Assembly (NCBI RefSeq): GCF_031851795.1
Contig: NZ_CP134696.1
Coordinates: 7,068,001-7,132,000 of the forward strand
Origin: Pontibacter sp. G13
GTDB lineage: Bacteria; Bacteroidota; Bacteroidia; J057
Length of the DNA: 64,000 bases
Direction of reading: 5' to 3'
This document shows, in pieces, positions 34,025 to 43,153 of this stretch. The notes below the pieces were generated by a model, which saw nothing but the letters and a program-made list of their open reading frames with translations, searched no databases and was not told where the DNA came from. A program made the position numbers and the translations under genes. Every line of letters starts with the position of its first letter. Position 1 is the stretch's first letter.

Positions 34025-36313
34025 CTACTTATTTTTTTCTGGAACACGAGTAGCTGAATCCTCAGAAGTGGTATCCGGAACCATTGATTCTGAGTCCATT
34101 TTGGGCTCGATCACATTTTCCAAAATACTCCAAGAGCTGGGGGTTCCTACGTCTTTCCCCAAAATCCAGTGATCGTAGAGAAGTTGGATGGTTCCATCTT
34201 TGGTCTTGAATTTGATCCAGTCGTCGATAAACCGGGACCATTCCTCATCAGGGCCTCCCAATGGAAATACCAACGGGATCTCTACCTGAATGGGAAGCGG
34301 ATTTACGACGGCATATTCAGGATGAAGCAGCGTCAATACGGCCCCTCGTTCGGCACTTGACAAAAGCGCATCGATCCGAATGGTATCTGGAAGCAAGGAA
34401 TCCTGCGCAAAGAATTGCTCTACTGAATCCAGCTGATACAGGCCAGCATGTGGGAAAAAGGACTGGATTTTTCGTCCAAACTCCTTTTGCTCCATGTATC
34501 CAACTGTAAAGGTGTCAATGGCCATGGTTCCCTGAAAACTCTTGAATGCGGAACGCCCAGAGTGGGCCACCAGAGCCAGATGCACATCCATGTAGGGATC
34601 GCTCAGTAGGATTTCCTGTGCGTATTTTCCCGAGAGGAACACATCCTGAACGGCGATGTCCACATAGTCTTTGTTGATGTACTCAACCAATTTGTGCTGG
34701 GGAATGGGGACAAACTCTAAGGTGACCTCCAAGGTCCTCGCCAAATCATACGCCATTTCAATCCCTAGCCCCACGAGGCTTCCTTTGGCATTGTGATAGG
34801 TGAATGGGGTTTCTCCTTCTTGATAACCTACCCGCAAAACTCCTCTGGCTTTAGCCCGGCTGAGACGAGATTGACGGCCGCGGAGCCGTTTAGGGTTGCG
34901 TTTGGGGGGATCGATGATTTCATAGGCCACGGTGTCATTCACCATTTCCATGTTGTTCACCAATTCGTCTTTCTTGTAGGCATCGCTGAGTGAATAGTCC
35001 AAATATGCCCGGAGGGGAATCAGAACCAGCAAGAACAATCCGATTCCAGAAGCGATCACAGAAATCAATTTGGGCCAATCCACCTTGAAGATTCCGTGTG
35101 CCCGACTCAGGGTCAGCATGGTGACGACCATGAGGTACATGGCGCCAAGCACTACCCGGATTCGGTCCGTGAAAACAGTAGATACAATGAAGAGGTTGAA
35201 GGCGTCTTTCGGAATATCCAAAAGATCCAGCATGAAAGGAATCCCAGTCACCGGTGCCACGAAGCTACTCAGCAGGGTAGAACCAAGAAGGGTAGGGTAG
35301 TCGGTCCACTCTAGGGCCTGCCCGCTCGTCCAGGCCGCAAATGGTACAAATACGAATATGACGAGCGTGCCCAAATTGGGGAAGGGATAAAATAGCGGCA
35401 TTAGGATATCTACGGCAGAGAGATTTTCCTCGGAATTCTGCTCATACCGCCTCAAGAGTCGTTTCATGTTGCTGATCAGCTCGGGAAGCACCACGATGAT
35501 TTTTCCTGTTGCAAATATGGTCAGCAGGGTACCTTGCGTGTATCGGATGAGATGCTTGGCTTGAAAAGGCGTACAGGAAGCCATGATGCCCGGCACAACC
35601 CAAAACGTGAGAATGAGCGCTGCGATGGCATAAGTCAACAGGTACGCCTGCATTTTGCCCAATTCCTCCCAAGTGATAACACCGGCCGTACTCGCAGCAA
35701 TCGCAAATACCCCGTATGGAGTGAGCTTGATGATCAGCTTGTTGACGTGATTGAGGCCTTCATTGAAGATGTCCAGAAACTCCAATACTCGTTCCTTGCC
35801 GGGAACATTCATCATGCCGATTCCCATGAAAATTCCAAACAGCACGACTGCTGGAACCATGCTATTGGCTAAAGAGGAGAAGGGATTCGCAGGAATATAC
35901 AAGGACAGAAAATCGATCTGGGCAGGAGGATCGATCAAGCTGGCACTGTAGAACGAAGCCGAGTGCCATTCCGGAAATGCCAAAGGAAGCAGGACAATGG
36001 CCGCCAAGCCAATCAGTAATAGCAATCCCATGAACATGAGTCCATTGGTAATTAGCTTTTTACCTTCCTTGAGGGAGAGCCTGCCGATATTGACGATCAG
36101 AGAGATCAGGATATAGGGGAGCACCGTCATTTGCAGCAAGCCTATAAATACATCCCCGACAAACTTGAGGCTCGCCACGCGGTCTCCGAAAAATAGGCCC
36201 ATCAGAATCCCCAAGATGAGTCCGATCAAGATCTTGACCGAAAGCCCACCGGGATTTGTGGCTTGATCTCCTGCCTTCGCCTTCTTTTGGGATTTGGGTG
36301 ATTTTCCTGTCAT
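34025..36313 (-). CDS. Dicarboxylate/amino acid symporter (DAACS) fused to a periplasmic solute-binding domain
   Basis: 762 residues. Residues about 25-420 are a glutamate/dicarboxylate:cation symporter (SLC1/GltP type) with eight helices and two re-entrant hairpins. Key positions are altered: TM7 has YPFPNLGT in place of the sodium-site motif NMDGT, and TM8 reads TDRIRVVLGAM, keeping D-x-x-R but not the Asn. A ninth helix (about 440-460, IASGIGLFLLVLIPLRAYL) would carry the C-terminus to the periplasm. There residues about 490-735 form a bacterial solute-binding domain (RVGYQEGETPFTYHN, GIEMAYDLARTL, DIAVQDVFLSG). Probably a substrate-fed transporter or a sensor. Start ATG at 36313. Confidence 0.88.
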   Translation of the reverse strand: MTGKSPKSQKKAKAGDQATNPGGLSVKILIGLILGILMGLFFGDRVASLKFVGDVFIGLLQMTVLPYILISLIVNIGRLSLKEGKKLITNGLMFMGLLLLIGLAAIVLLPLAFPEWHSASFYSASLIDPPAQIDFLSLYIPANPFSSLANSMVPAVVLFGIFMGIGMMNVPGKERVLEFLDIFNEGLNHVNKLIIKLTPYGVFAIAASTAGVITWEELGKMQAYLLTYAIAALILTFWVVPGIMASCTPFQAKHLIRYTQGTLLTIFATGKIIVVLPELISNMKRLLRRYEQNSEENLSAVDILMPLFYPFPNLGTLVIFVFVPFAAWTSGQALEWTDYPTLLGSTLLSSFVAPVTGIPFMLDLLDIPKDAFNLFIVSTVFTDRIRVVLGAMYLMVVTMLTLSRAHGIFKVDWPKLISVIASGIGLFLLVLIPLRAYLDYSLSDAYKKDELVNNMEMVNDTVAYEIIDPPKRNPKRLRGRQSRLSRAKARGVLRVGYQEGETPFTYHNAKGSLVGLGIEMAYDLARTLEVTLEFVPIPQHKLVEYINKDYVDIAVQDVFLSGKYAQEILLSDPYMDVHLALVAHSGRSAFKSFQGTMAIDTFTVGYMEQKEFGRKIQSFFPHAGLYQLDSVEQFFAQDSLLPDTIRIDALLSSAERGAVLTLLHPEYAVVNPLPIQVEIPLVFPLGGPDEEWSRFIDDWIKFKTKDGTIQLLYDHWILGKDVGTPSSWSILENVIEPKMDSESMVPDTTSEDSATRVPEKNK

Positions 36314-36411
36314 GGTGCCAATGAATGCCCTTCTGGACAAACACACCTTATAACTCGCCCTATCCGAGAGTGTTGTAAGCTCGCACTTTCGGACAAAAAC
36401 AGGAACGTAAG

Positions 36412-37149
36412 CTATTCGTTCAGGAAATTCTGTTGATTGAGGGTTTTGAGCACAGCAGATCGGTAATTGCGGCCAATGGGGATTTCCACTTCTTGAATCT
36501 CCACATGCGAATTTGAAAATGCCTCGATCTTGTCCAGTGCTACGATGAATGATCGGTGCACGCGAAGAAATTGATGCTCAGGAAGTTTTTCTTCCATATA
36601 GCTGATGCGTTGGTAGGCTGTGACGGATTTTGTCTTGGTCCGAACCCGAATGTAATCCTTGAGGCTTTCGATATACAGGACATCCTTCAACAAGACCTTG
36701 ACCATCTTCTTGTCGGATTTGAGGTAAATGAATGCATCTTGATATGCCGAAGGTTGGGCGGAAGGCATAGGCGGTGCCTGTAAGACGCCAGGGCCGGTAG
36801 GAAGCTGGATTTTGTTGATGGTTCGCAAGAATCGTTCGAAGGGGATCGGTTTCAGGAGGTAATCCACGACATTCAATTCGTAGCCTTCCAGGGCATAATC
36901 CCGATAGGCAGTCGTGAACACCACCTTGGGAGGATGGGAGAGATTGCGCAATAGTTCGATCCCCGTTAGTTTGGGCATTTGTATATCGAGGAAGAGCAGG
37001 TCGATATTTTCTCGATGGAGTAGGTTGAACGCCTCGATGGCATTGTCTGATTTGGCCACCAATTCGAGGTTGTCTAGGCGATCGATGTAACTTTCCAGTA
37101 TTTCCAGCGCCAGCGGTTCGTCATCGACGATCATGCATCTAATTTTCAT
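36412..37149 (-). CDS. LytTR response regulator
   Basis: 245 residues. Receiver domain 1-115 with DDEP acidic pair, phospho-Asp in LLFLDIQMPKLTG, and switch Lys in YLLKPI. LytTR DNA-binding domain about 145-245 (IYLKSDKKMVKVLLKDVLYIES, VHRSFIVALDKI). It binds DNA as a transcription regulator. The start ATG overlaps the stop of the upstream kinase gene by four bases (ATGA), so translation is coupled. Confidence 0.95.
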   Translation of the reverse strand: MKIRCMIVDDEPLALEILESYIDRLDNLELVAKSDNAIEAFNLLHRENIDLLFLDIQMPKLTGIELLRNLSHPPKVVFTTAYRDYALEGYELNVVDYLLKPIPFERFLRTINKIQLPTGPGVLQAPPMPSAQPSAYQDAFIYLKSDKKMVKVLLKDVLYIESLKDYIRVRTKTKSVTAYQRISYMEEKLPEHQFLRVHRSFIVALDKIEAFSNSHVEIQEVEIPIGRNYRSAVLKTLNQQNFLNE

Positions 37150-38267
37150 CTTCGCAAACTTAATTTCAGGACGATCAACCAAGTATCCGCATCGTCAACT
37201 ACTTTGAGTTCATGAGCTTCAGGGTACAGGAGCTGTAGCCTTCTACGGACATTTTTCAGGCCAATACCCCCAGTGTATTCCAGCTCGGGTTTGGGTAATC
37301 GGGAACGGCTATTCTCCACTTTCAGGACCAAGTGCTCATGATTGACATTGAGGTTGATGGTGATCCATTTTTCTTTGACCTCATCGCTTACCCCGTGTTT
37401 GAAGCTATTTTCGATAAATGGAAGCAGCAGTAGGGGCGCAATCTGGGCCGTATAGGTGTCTCCAGTGACATCGAAGGAAATATCCAATTCACGGCCATAT
37501 CTGATCTTCTCCAAAGCGATATAGTTGTGGAGGGATTCGATTTCTTTGCTCAATGGAACCGTTTCGGTACCTGTGTCATACAGCATATAATGGATCAATC
37601 CCGACAATCTCAGCACCACTTGCGGGGCCATCTCAGATTGCTTGAGCGTCAATGCGTACAGGTTGTTGAGCGTGTTGAAGAGGAAATGCGGATGGATTTG
37701 GGATTTGAGGAATTTGAGCTCTGCCTCCAATTTTCCCTTTTCCATGGCACGGGCTTTCTGTTGATCCTCAAACCAGTAGCGGGTCACCTTGATCAGGGTG
37801 GCAATGATGATCACATAGATCGCTGTCAAGGCATTTTGGAGAATTCGTTTGCTGTCCCACTGCTGGAAGAATTCCAAGTCCTCTGCGGGATATCGCTGTG
37901 GCAAGGTCCAGTGAAATAAGATTTGCCATTGGCACACGCCCACCAATACCACCAAAATCAGGAGGGAAAACCCAAATGCCATGGTTTTGCCACGCATAAA
38001 CATTCTCGGAAGCAAGAGGTATAGCGTAGCATAAACTGCCATCATTTTCACCGGAAGCAGGGTCAGCTCCGCGATATACGTATCCATCAGCGAATCCGCC
38101 TCATCGATGTGGATCGCTGCGAAAAAGGTTACATAGGAAAACCAGAAGAGAAAATGGGAAACCCACCGATTTCTAAAAATGGGAAACCGAAATATTGGAT
38201 GTGAGGCCCAGTCCCTGAAATACTCTGATTGCGTTTCTGATGTAGAAAATTGGCCCCTTGTGTTCAT
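37146..38267 (-). CDS. LytS-type sensor histidine kinase
   Basis: 373 residues. Four membrane helices (about 30-190) without a large extracellular part, then the His_kinase domain with SQIHPHFLFNTLNNLYAL (phospho-His) and an ATPase domain with PFIENSFKHG and GGIGLKNVRRRL. It senses a membrane or near-membrane signal and passes phosphate to the LytTR regulator. The start at 38267 (MNTRGQFSTSETQ) is the best ATG; the frame upstream lacks likeness. The pair forms an operon with ATGA coupling. Confidence 0.93.
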   Translation of the reverse strand: MNTRGQFSTSETQSEYFRDWASHPIFRFPIFRNRWVSHFLFWFSYVTFFAAIHIDEADSLMDTYIAELTLLPVKMMAVYATLYLLLPRMFMRGKTMAFGFSLLILVVLVGVCQWQILFHWTLPQRYPAEDLEFFQQWDSKRILQNALTAIYVIIIATLIKVTRYWFEDQQKARAMEKGKLEAELKFLKSQIHPHFLFNTLNNLYALTLKQSEMAPQVVLRLSGLIHYMLYDTGTETVPLSKEIESLHNYIALEKIRYGRELDISFDVTGDTYTAQIAPLLLLPFIENSFKHGVSDEVKEKWITINLNVNHEHLVLKVENSRSRLPKPELEYTGGIGLKNVRRRLQLLYPEAHELKVVDDADTWLIVLKLSLRR

Positions 38268-38712
38268 AGACAGATGTTCCAAGAATAAAATAAACGGATT
38301 TTCCGGAATGCTGACACGCCTCGATTGCGAATCCCAATAAAATGATGGCCCTTCAGATGAAACTGGGGCCACTTTGAGAGCTTCAATCGTCCCTACAGGC
38401 AGCGCATGGATGATAATAGGACTTTTTTTCGACTCGTGCAGGTTTTTTAACAATTGCAACACGGTTTGTTTCTCCACTATCGGGAATTTCGACCGATGGC
38501 ACATTTCCGCCGTCGTATAACGCAGTTAGGCTGACAAGTGGCACAAAAGCTGCAAAATGTGGATTGTGTCGGAGATATTGGGCAGTTGGCCGAATTGCTG
38601 AATACCTCATGGTATTTCTTCCGTATTTACCATTGTTGACATCAACACAGAATTAAAAATTCCGTTCGGTACGCCGGGCGGTTCTCATGAATAAAAGCGT
38701 TAGAGTTGTGTG

Positions 38713-38749
38713 ATCCCCTCCGACATCTTTTGATGGAGGGGATTTTTTT
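38713..38749 (+). terminator. Plus-strand terminator without an annotated gene
   Basis: 9-bp stem ATCCCCTCC/GGAGGGGAT with loop GACATCTTTTGAT, then seven T residues. Nothing plus-strand precedes it within 600 bp, so it may end a small RNA or a leader transcript. Confidence 0.7.
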
Positions 38750-39020
38750 GTTTCCATCCCACCCATCAACACCGAGCTTTCGGCCTCATCCCACCTCGGT
38801 CGTTTGCCTGTTCCTCCTTTGCTCTCCAGCTCTGGACTTAAACAAGATATCGTAGATCTGCTTCGCCAATGCATCGAGAACATTCAATCCTCGATATCAT
38901 CTCGGAGAAGGTGCTTAGAATCCGTTTGACAGGATTTTGGCAAGTGGCTGTTTATGAGGAAGTAAAAATGAAATGCTGCTGCTTATGCGAGCAAAACAGC
39001 CTCACCCCATCCGATTCTCT

Positions 39021-39055
39021 CAAAAACATAAGGGCCGCCCGAATAGGCAGCCCTT
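39021..39055 (-). terminator. Terminator of the NTF2-like gene
   Basis: On the minus strand AAGGGCTGCC ... GGCGGCCCTT (one mismatch) followed by ATGTTTTTG. Confidence 0.6.
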
Positions 39056-39128
39056 CTAGACCACAGCCCTTACTAGGTAGTAAGTTCTTGAATTGTGTTT
39101 GCGTGTTGAATGGATGGTTTGTCCTTCC

Positions 39129-39995
39129 TTAGATCGGGATGGACATGGCTTTGATCTCCTTGTGGGAAGCCTTATGGGTAATCTGCCATTTGCCGTCAGT
39201 TTTCACGAGACAGATATAGTCGGTGATCATGGCATTGATTTTTTTGTATCGGAGCTTCACCTTGGCCACGGCAATATTTCCGGTGATGTCCACGCTTTCA
39301 ATGATTTGTTGGCGCTTGCGATTCGGACTCTGACGGGCGTGAAGATTCAGGTAGTCTTGCATGGAAAGGCGCTGGCAGGTTTTGTGCTTGGGGTGCACAA
39401 AGGCCATATCAGCTTGCGGATGGAATGCCTTTTTGAAAATCTCTCCATCGTGGGTCTGGCCCCCCGAGAGATAGTCCCGGATGGTCTGATAGATCTCGAT
39501 CTGGGTGGCTTTTCGGTCCTGTCGAGTGATATGTGGCGTTTCAAAAGAAGCCCACTCCGTGTAGCTCACCCGGCTGATGATCCGCCATTCGTCATCCACC
39601 TTCATGATGGTGATGTAGTCTGTCATCCGCTTGGGGAGATGCTGCCAAGTGATGACCGTCTTGGCCAATGCCACTTCGCCTGTAACATCCAAACTTTCTA
39701 GGAGCATGTCCCGGCAATGCTTTCGCTCCGGAAGCTGGGACAAGGTGGTCAAGTATTCACCGATTTGGAACTTCTGGTATTCGCCAGACTCAACATCGAC
39801 ATAGGTCAAATAGGCGTGGGGATGGTATGCCTCTGCAATGGCATTGATGTCCCCGAAATTGACTCCTTCGAAATAGAAGTTCAGGGTCTTTCTAATCTCG
39901 CGAATGGTGGCACGATCGACCTTGTGCGAACGCGTGGCAAAGGATTGAACAGAAAAAAGAAGGGACAAGGCAAGGAAAATTACCTGGGATTTCAT
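39129..39995 (-). CDS. Secreted protein with two tandem lumazine-binding/NTF2-like domains
   Basis: 288 residues. Signal peptide at 1-21 (ALSLLFSVQSFA). Two copies of the same domain follow: in the first, AYHPHAYLTYVDVESGEY and ESLDVTGEVALAKTVITWQ; in the second, AFHPQADMAFVHPKHKTC and ESVDITGNIAVAKVKLRYK. Both end TDYI-xx-K-D-WRI or TDYI-xxxK-D-WQI. Such domains resemble putative lumazine-binding proteins (NTF2 fold, usually one domain of about 130 residues). Ligand unknown; location periplasmic. Confidence 0.8.
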   Translation of the reverse strand: MKSQVIFLALSLLFSVQSFATRSHKVDRATIREIRKTLNFYFEGVNFGDINAIAEAYHPHAYLTYVDVESGEYQKFQIGEYLTTLSQLPERKHCRDMLLESLDVTGEVALAKTVITWQHLPKRMTDYITIMKVDDEWRIISRVSYTEWASFETPHITRQDRKATQIEIYQTIRDYLSGGQTHDGEIFKKAFHPQADMAFVHPKHKTCQRLSMQDYLNLHARQSPNRKRQQIIESVDITGNIAVAKVKLRYKKINAMITDYICLVKTDGKWQITHKASHKEIKAMSIPI

Positions 39996-40328
39996 GGAAA
40001 AGGGGTTGATGCATGGAAAGGAACTACGTGGGATAAATTCGGCCTTGAGTCTAGAAGAAGGTGTATTTCCAACGATTTCTCAAATCAATTCGCCCACGGG
40101 ATCTGACTGCTCGATGGACCTTGGATGTCATCTCCTGAGGCGTTTTGACGATGTAATAGAGGATTTGGCAGAAACCCCTCGGGGTTGTGTGCCGTTCGTC
40201 GAAAAACACATGCAGTTGGTCGAAAATGATCCCAAAATTCCGATGAAACTTCCCATCCAAAATTGACGGCCTTGTTGCCCTTTGAACTTGCCATCCGTAC
40301 CTTTGTCCTCGCTAAACAGACTCCACCG
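39996..40328. other. 333-bp gap: divergent control region of NTF2-like gene and hemB
   Basis: Holds the hemB promoter at its right end. Minus-strand frame of 69 codons (40051-40260) has no start signal or similarity, so no gene is called. Confidence 0.6.
40275..40305 (+). promoter_or_regulatory. Promoter of hemB
   Basis: TTG, 20 nt, TACCTTTG (exact -7). Transcription would begin about 15 nt before the ATG. Confidence 0.6.
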
Positions 40329-41303
40329 ATGAGAATCAGACCCCGTAGAAACCGCTCCAGCGCCACCATTCGCGATATGGTGCAGGAAACCCAAGTCACA
40401 TTGAGTTCCCTGATTACGCCGATCTTCTTGATGCCCGGCAAGGATACCCGAGAGCGCATTGCTTCCATGCCCGGTATTTACCGATATAGCATAGACCTGA
40501 TGCTTGTGGAGATTCAGGCTTGTTGGGATCTTGGGCTTCGCACCTTCATTTTATTTCCCGCTGTCCCGGATGAATGGAAGGATTCGCAAGCGACCTATTC
40601 CTACAACGCCGACAATTTCTACCTCGACGCCATCCGTCAAGCCAAATCCCAATTTCCGGAGATTTGCATCATCACTGATGTGGCTATGGACCCGTACTCG
40701 TCTGATGGGCATGATGGGGTAGTGGAAAACGGCCAGATCCTCAATGACCGGACGCTACCGATTCTCGCCAAAATGGCGGTAGCACAAGCCGAAGCCGGAG
40801 CTGATATCATCGGACCCTCTGACATGATGGATGGAAGGGTAGGGGTGATCCGCGATGCTTTGGATGAGGCAGGGTTCACCGATGTGGCGATCATGAGCTA
40901 CACGGCCAAATATGCAAGTGCGTTCTATGGACCATTTCGGGATGCATTGGATTCTGCACCCAAATTTGGCGACAAGAAAACCTACCAGATGAATCCTGCC
41001 AATGGTCGTGAAGCCATCATCGAAGGCGAGCTGGATACGCAGGAAGGCGCCGATTACCTCATGGTGAAGCCTGCCCTTTCCTACCTAGATGTCATCCAGA
41101 CCTTGAAGGAGAACTTCCTGCTGCCGATTGTCGCCTACAATGTCTCTGGAGAATTTTCGATGGTCAAAGCTGCCGCCATGCAAGGGTGGTTGGATGAGGA
41201 AAAAATCATGATGGAGGTATTGACCAGCATCCGTCGTGCCGGTGCCGATCTTGTAATCACCTATTTTGCCAAGGCGGTAGCCGAGCTTTACGCCAGGCAA
41301 TAA
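40329..41303 (+). CDS. hemB: Delta-aminolevulinate dehydratase (porphobilinogen synthase)
   Basis: 324 residues. Makes porphobilinogen from two 5-aminolevulinate molecules, a step of haem synthesis in the cytosol. Schiff-base lysines are Lys194 (SYTAKYASAFYGPFRDA) and Lys247 (YLMVKPALSYLD). The metal site segment is TDVAMDPYSSDGHDG, with Asp at the positions that are Cys in zinc enzymes, so this is a magnesium-type, zinc-independent form. Start ATG at 40329 agrees with family length; the frame upstream is not conserved. Promoter and terminator flank it. Confidence 0.97.
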   Translation: MRIRPRRNRSSATIRDMVQETQVTLSSLITPIFLMPGKDTRERIASMPGIYRYSIDLMLVEIQACWDLGLRTFILFPAVPDEWKDSQATYSYNADNFYLDAIRQAKSQFPEICIITDVAMDPYSSDGHDGVVENGQILNDRTLPILAKMAVAQAEAGADIIGPSDMMDGRVGVIRDALDEAGFTDVAIMSYTAKYASAFYGPFRDALDSAPKFGDKKTYQMNPANGREAIIEGELDTQEGADYLMVKPALSYLDVIQTLKENFLLPIVAYNVSGEFSMVKAAAMQGWLDEEKIMMEVLTSIRRAGADLVITYFAKAVAELYARQ

Positions 41304-41332
41304 GAGGATTCGAAATCAGAATACAAGCGAGA

Positions 41333-41366
41333 AGGCTGTCTCAACGGGGCAGCCTCCTTGTTTTTA
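41333..41366 (+). terminator. Terminator of hemB
   Basis: AGGCTG ... CAGCCT stem extended by G-C pairs, then CCTTGTTTTT on the plus strand, 29 bp after the stop. Confidence 0.65.
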
Positions 41367-42065
41367 TTCAGCGATGATAGTCGTGTCGACGCGGAAGGAA
41401 AGCGTATCGTATTGGCCTCCTGCGACCAATTTCACTTCTCCATATTGATATTCGCAGAAGGTAGAGTCTGGACCTCCCGCCGGATCAATCATAGGTTCGC
41501 AAATTGATCTTTCGAAAGCATACGTCTGTCCATTGGACCATTGGAGATTCAGCATTTGGGATGCAGCACACCCTTCTACCAAGGTGCCTTCTTGTACGAG
41601 CCACATGCTGGTGTCTGACAAGGCAATCAACCACCGCATGTCGAAGGTTGAGCAAATGTCCCAGTTTATCCTTAGGGATAGGGATTGCATCGAATCGCGG
41701 ACAGGATGGTAGGCAATGATTCCCGAGCCTTCTTCGAAGAGGATAGTCGGATCTAGGCGCTGAAGTACAGGCTCAATCTGAGCATTGAGGGTAGTGTCAT
41801 ACACATCGTCGAAAATCAGGTGTCCTTGCCAACTTGTGATGGGGATTTGAGGCGCCCAAATGCCAAGGCTTTGCAGGAGTGCCGTGTCCACCGTTGAAGA
41901 AGTCGCTACGGACTGAGCAGTCGATGGAGCCGCTTCTGGAAGAGGAATCGTTTCCAGAGGAGGAGCTATCCTTTCTCGGTACCCAGAGGGAGCGTGGCAT
42001 CCGATGAGGCTTGAAACCAATAGGAAGAAGGACAAAAGGGATTGCTTGGACAGATGATTTTGCAT
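41364..42065 (-). CDS. Lipoprotein of unknown function
   Basis: 233 residues. Signal MQNHLSKQSLLSFFLLVSSLIGC with Cys23. The mature part is Pro/Ser/Thr-rich at first, then beta-rich, with Cys near DICSTFDM, EGCAAS and RSICEPM, FCEYQ. No known family. ATG at 42065 chosen for the signal. Convergent with hemB. Confidence 0.7.
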   Translation of the reverse strand: MQNHLSKQSLLSFFLLVSSLIGCHAPSGYRERIAPPLETIPLPEAAPSTAQSVATSSTVDTALLQSLGIWAPQIPITSWQGHLIFDDVYDTTLNAQIEPVLQRLDPTILFEEGSGIIAYHPVRDSMQSLSLRINWDICSTFDMRWLIALSDTSMWLVQEGTLVEGCAASQMLNLQWSNGQTYAFERSICEPMIDPAGGPDSTFCEYQYGEVKLVAGGQYDTLSFRVDTTIIAE

Positions 42066-42246
42066 GAAGGTCTGTATCGAGGATCTTGATCGGCGCATGG
42101 CAATATAACGAACCCTCGGATACCGTGGGAATGTATAAAATCAGATGACGTGTATGTTCGCAATCCAAGCAGTCCTTCCTTGGCAAGAAAAATAGGGGCC
42201 ATCTCCCAGCAGGAAATGACCCCGTGTCCATGATTGTGGAGGTATG

Positions 42247-42915
42247 CTAAAATTGTTCCTTGACGACTTCAGTTCTCGCTTGCTCGTAGTACTCGAGGCT
42301 TTGCTCGAAGCGAATGAATCGATCTGTCTGCGAATATCTCCAAGTTTCTCCCAAACGCATATTCACGCCGCTGATCTTGGATTCTACCACGATGGTATCT
42401 GCCTCGGTGTAGAGATTGAGTTGATCAAAAGACTCAAAACTGGTGGCGGTATTGGGAATGATCGGGCAGTTCTCAAGCTGATCCAATGAAGGACCATCAG
42501 CAGCAAACCATTTCCTCAGGAATCCCAAATGCTGTTCCGAGCATTGGTATCCAAGTCCAAGCCCTGAAATGACCTGGCATTTGAGGTTGCTCATGTCCTC
42601 TTGGGCATCGCCGTCCCATTCGCATTCTGAACCCACGAAGGTGGAAACAAATCCGACAGCGGCCTTTTCGGCTTCGGACAGCTGGTCTAGCATCGCCATA
42701 TCCACTTGGATGGCGGAAATGGTATCCTTCAATAGTGAGTCAAACACCCGTTCTCGGCGAAGAAGTGCTTTTCCAGCTTGGGCATTGGGTGCTTGGGTCT
42801 CCACTACGGGAGTAGAAGTGGGTAATTCTTCCGGAGCAGAATCATGAGTAGTTTCGGAGCAGGCAAATGCGAAAATCAGGCAGGGTAGCACCAGCCAATT
42901 GTGCCAATGGGTCAT
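42247..42915 (-). CDS. Lipoprotein of unknown function, second
   Basis: 222 residues. Signal MTHWHNWLVLPCLIFAFAC (Cys19). Low-complexity linker of Thr/Pro/Glu, then a mixed helical and beta domain with four Cys (SECEWD, LKCQVIS, YQCSEQH, ENCPI). ATG at 42915; the TTG four codons earlier is less likely. A TATATTTG -7 element is at 42972-42979. Unlike its neighbour in sequence. No family recognised. Confidence 0.7.
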   Translation of the reverse strand: MTHWHNWLVLPCLIFAFACSETTHDSAPEELPTSTPVVETQAPNAQAGKALLRRERVFDSLLKDTISAIQVDMAMLDQLSEAEKAAVGFVSTFVGSECEWDGDAQEDMSNLKCQVISGLGLGYQCSEQHLGFLRKWFAADGPSLDQLENCPIIPNTATSFESFDQLNLYTEADTIVVESKISGVNMRLGETWRYSQTDRFIRFEQSLEYYEQARTEVVKEQF

Positions 42916-43099
42916 AGAAAAAGACAATCTGATAAGTGGGTCTAAATGTGAGGAAGGACGGTATTTGACCGCAAATATACCCTCAAAAAGAAGAGCCAGA
43001 GAGGAATTGGATGTTTACTGGCCGGTTATGGGAGGCCAACCGTGACAATTGGCGGATAGATGGATATGTTTCGTAAAAAGTCTATCTGTACCAAAAATA

Positions 43100-43135
43100 C
43101 GAAAGGGGAATCAATTTGCCTTGATTCCCCTTTCG
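43100..43135 (-). terminator. Bidirectional hairpin after the TonB receptor gene
   Basis: Perfect 15-bp stem CGAAAGGGGAATCAA/TTGATTCCCCTTTCG with loop TTTGCC. The minus strand then has TATTTTTGG. Confidence 0.75.
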
Positions 43136-43153
43136 TTTGGTAGATTTCTGTGC

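Larger units (their letters stand above)
38268..39128. other. 861-bp non-coding gap between LytS-type kinase and the NTF2-like gene
   Basis: No gene supported on either strand. It contains the kinase upstream region, an unpaired plus-strand terminator (38713-38749) with a MNKSVRVV eight-codon frame just before it (38681-38707), and the minus-strand terminator of the downstream gene. The lack of a gene on the plus strand in front of the first terminator is unexplained. Confidence 0.6.

Noticed and set aside
40051-40260. 69-codon minus-strand frame in the hemB upstream region
   Set aside because: No ribosome site, no similarity and it would have to start in the hemB promoter area.
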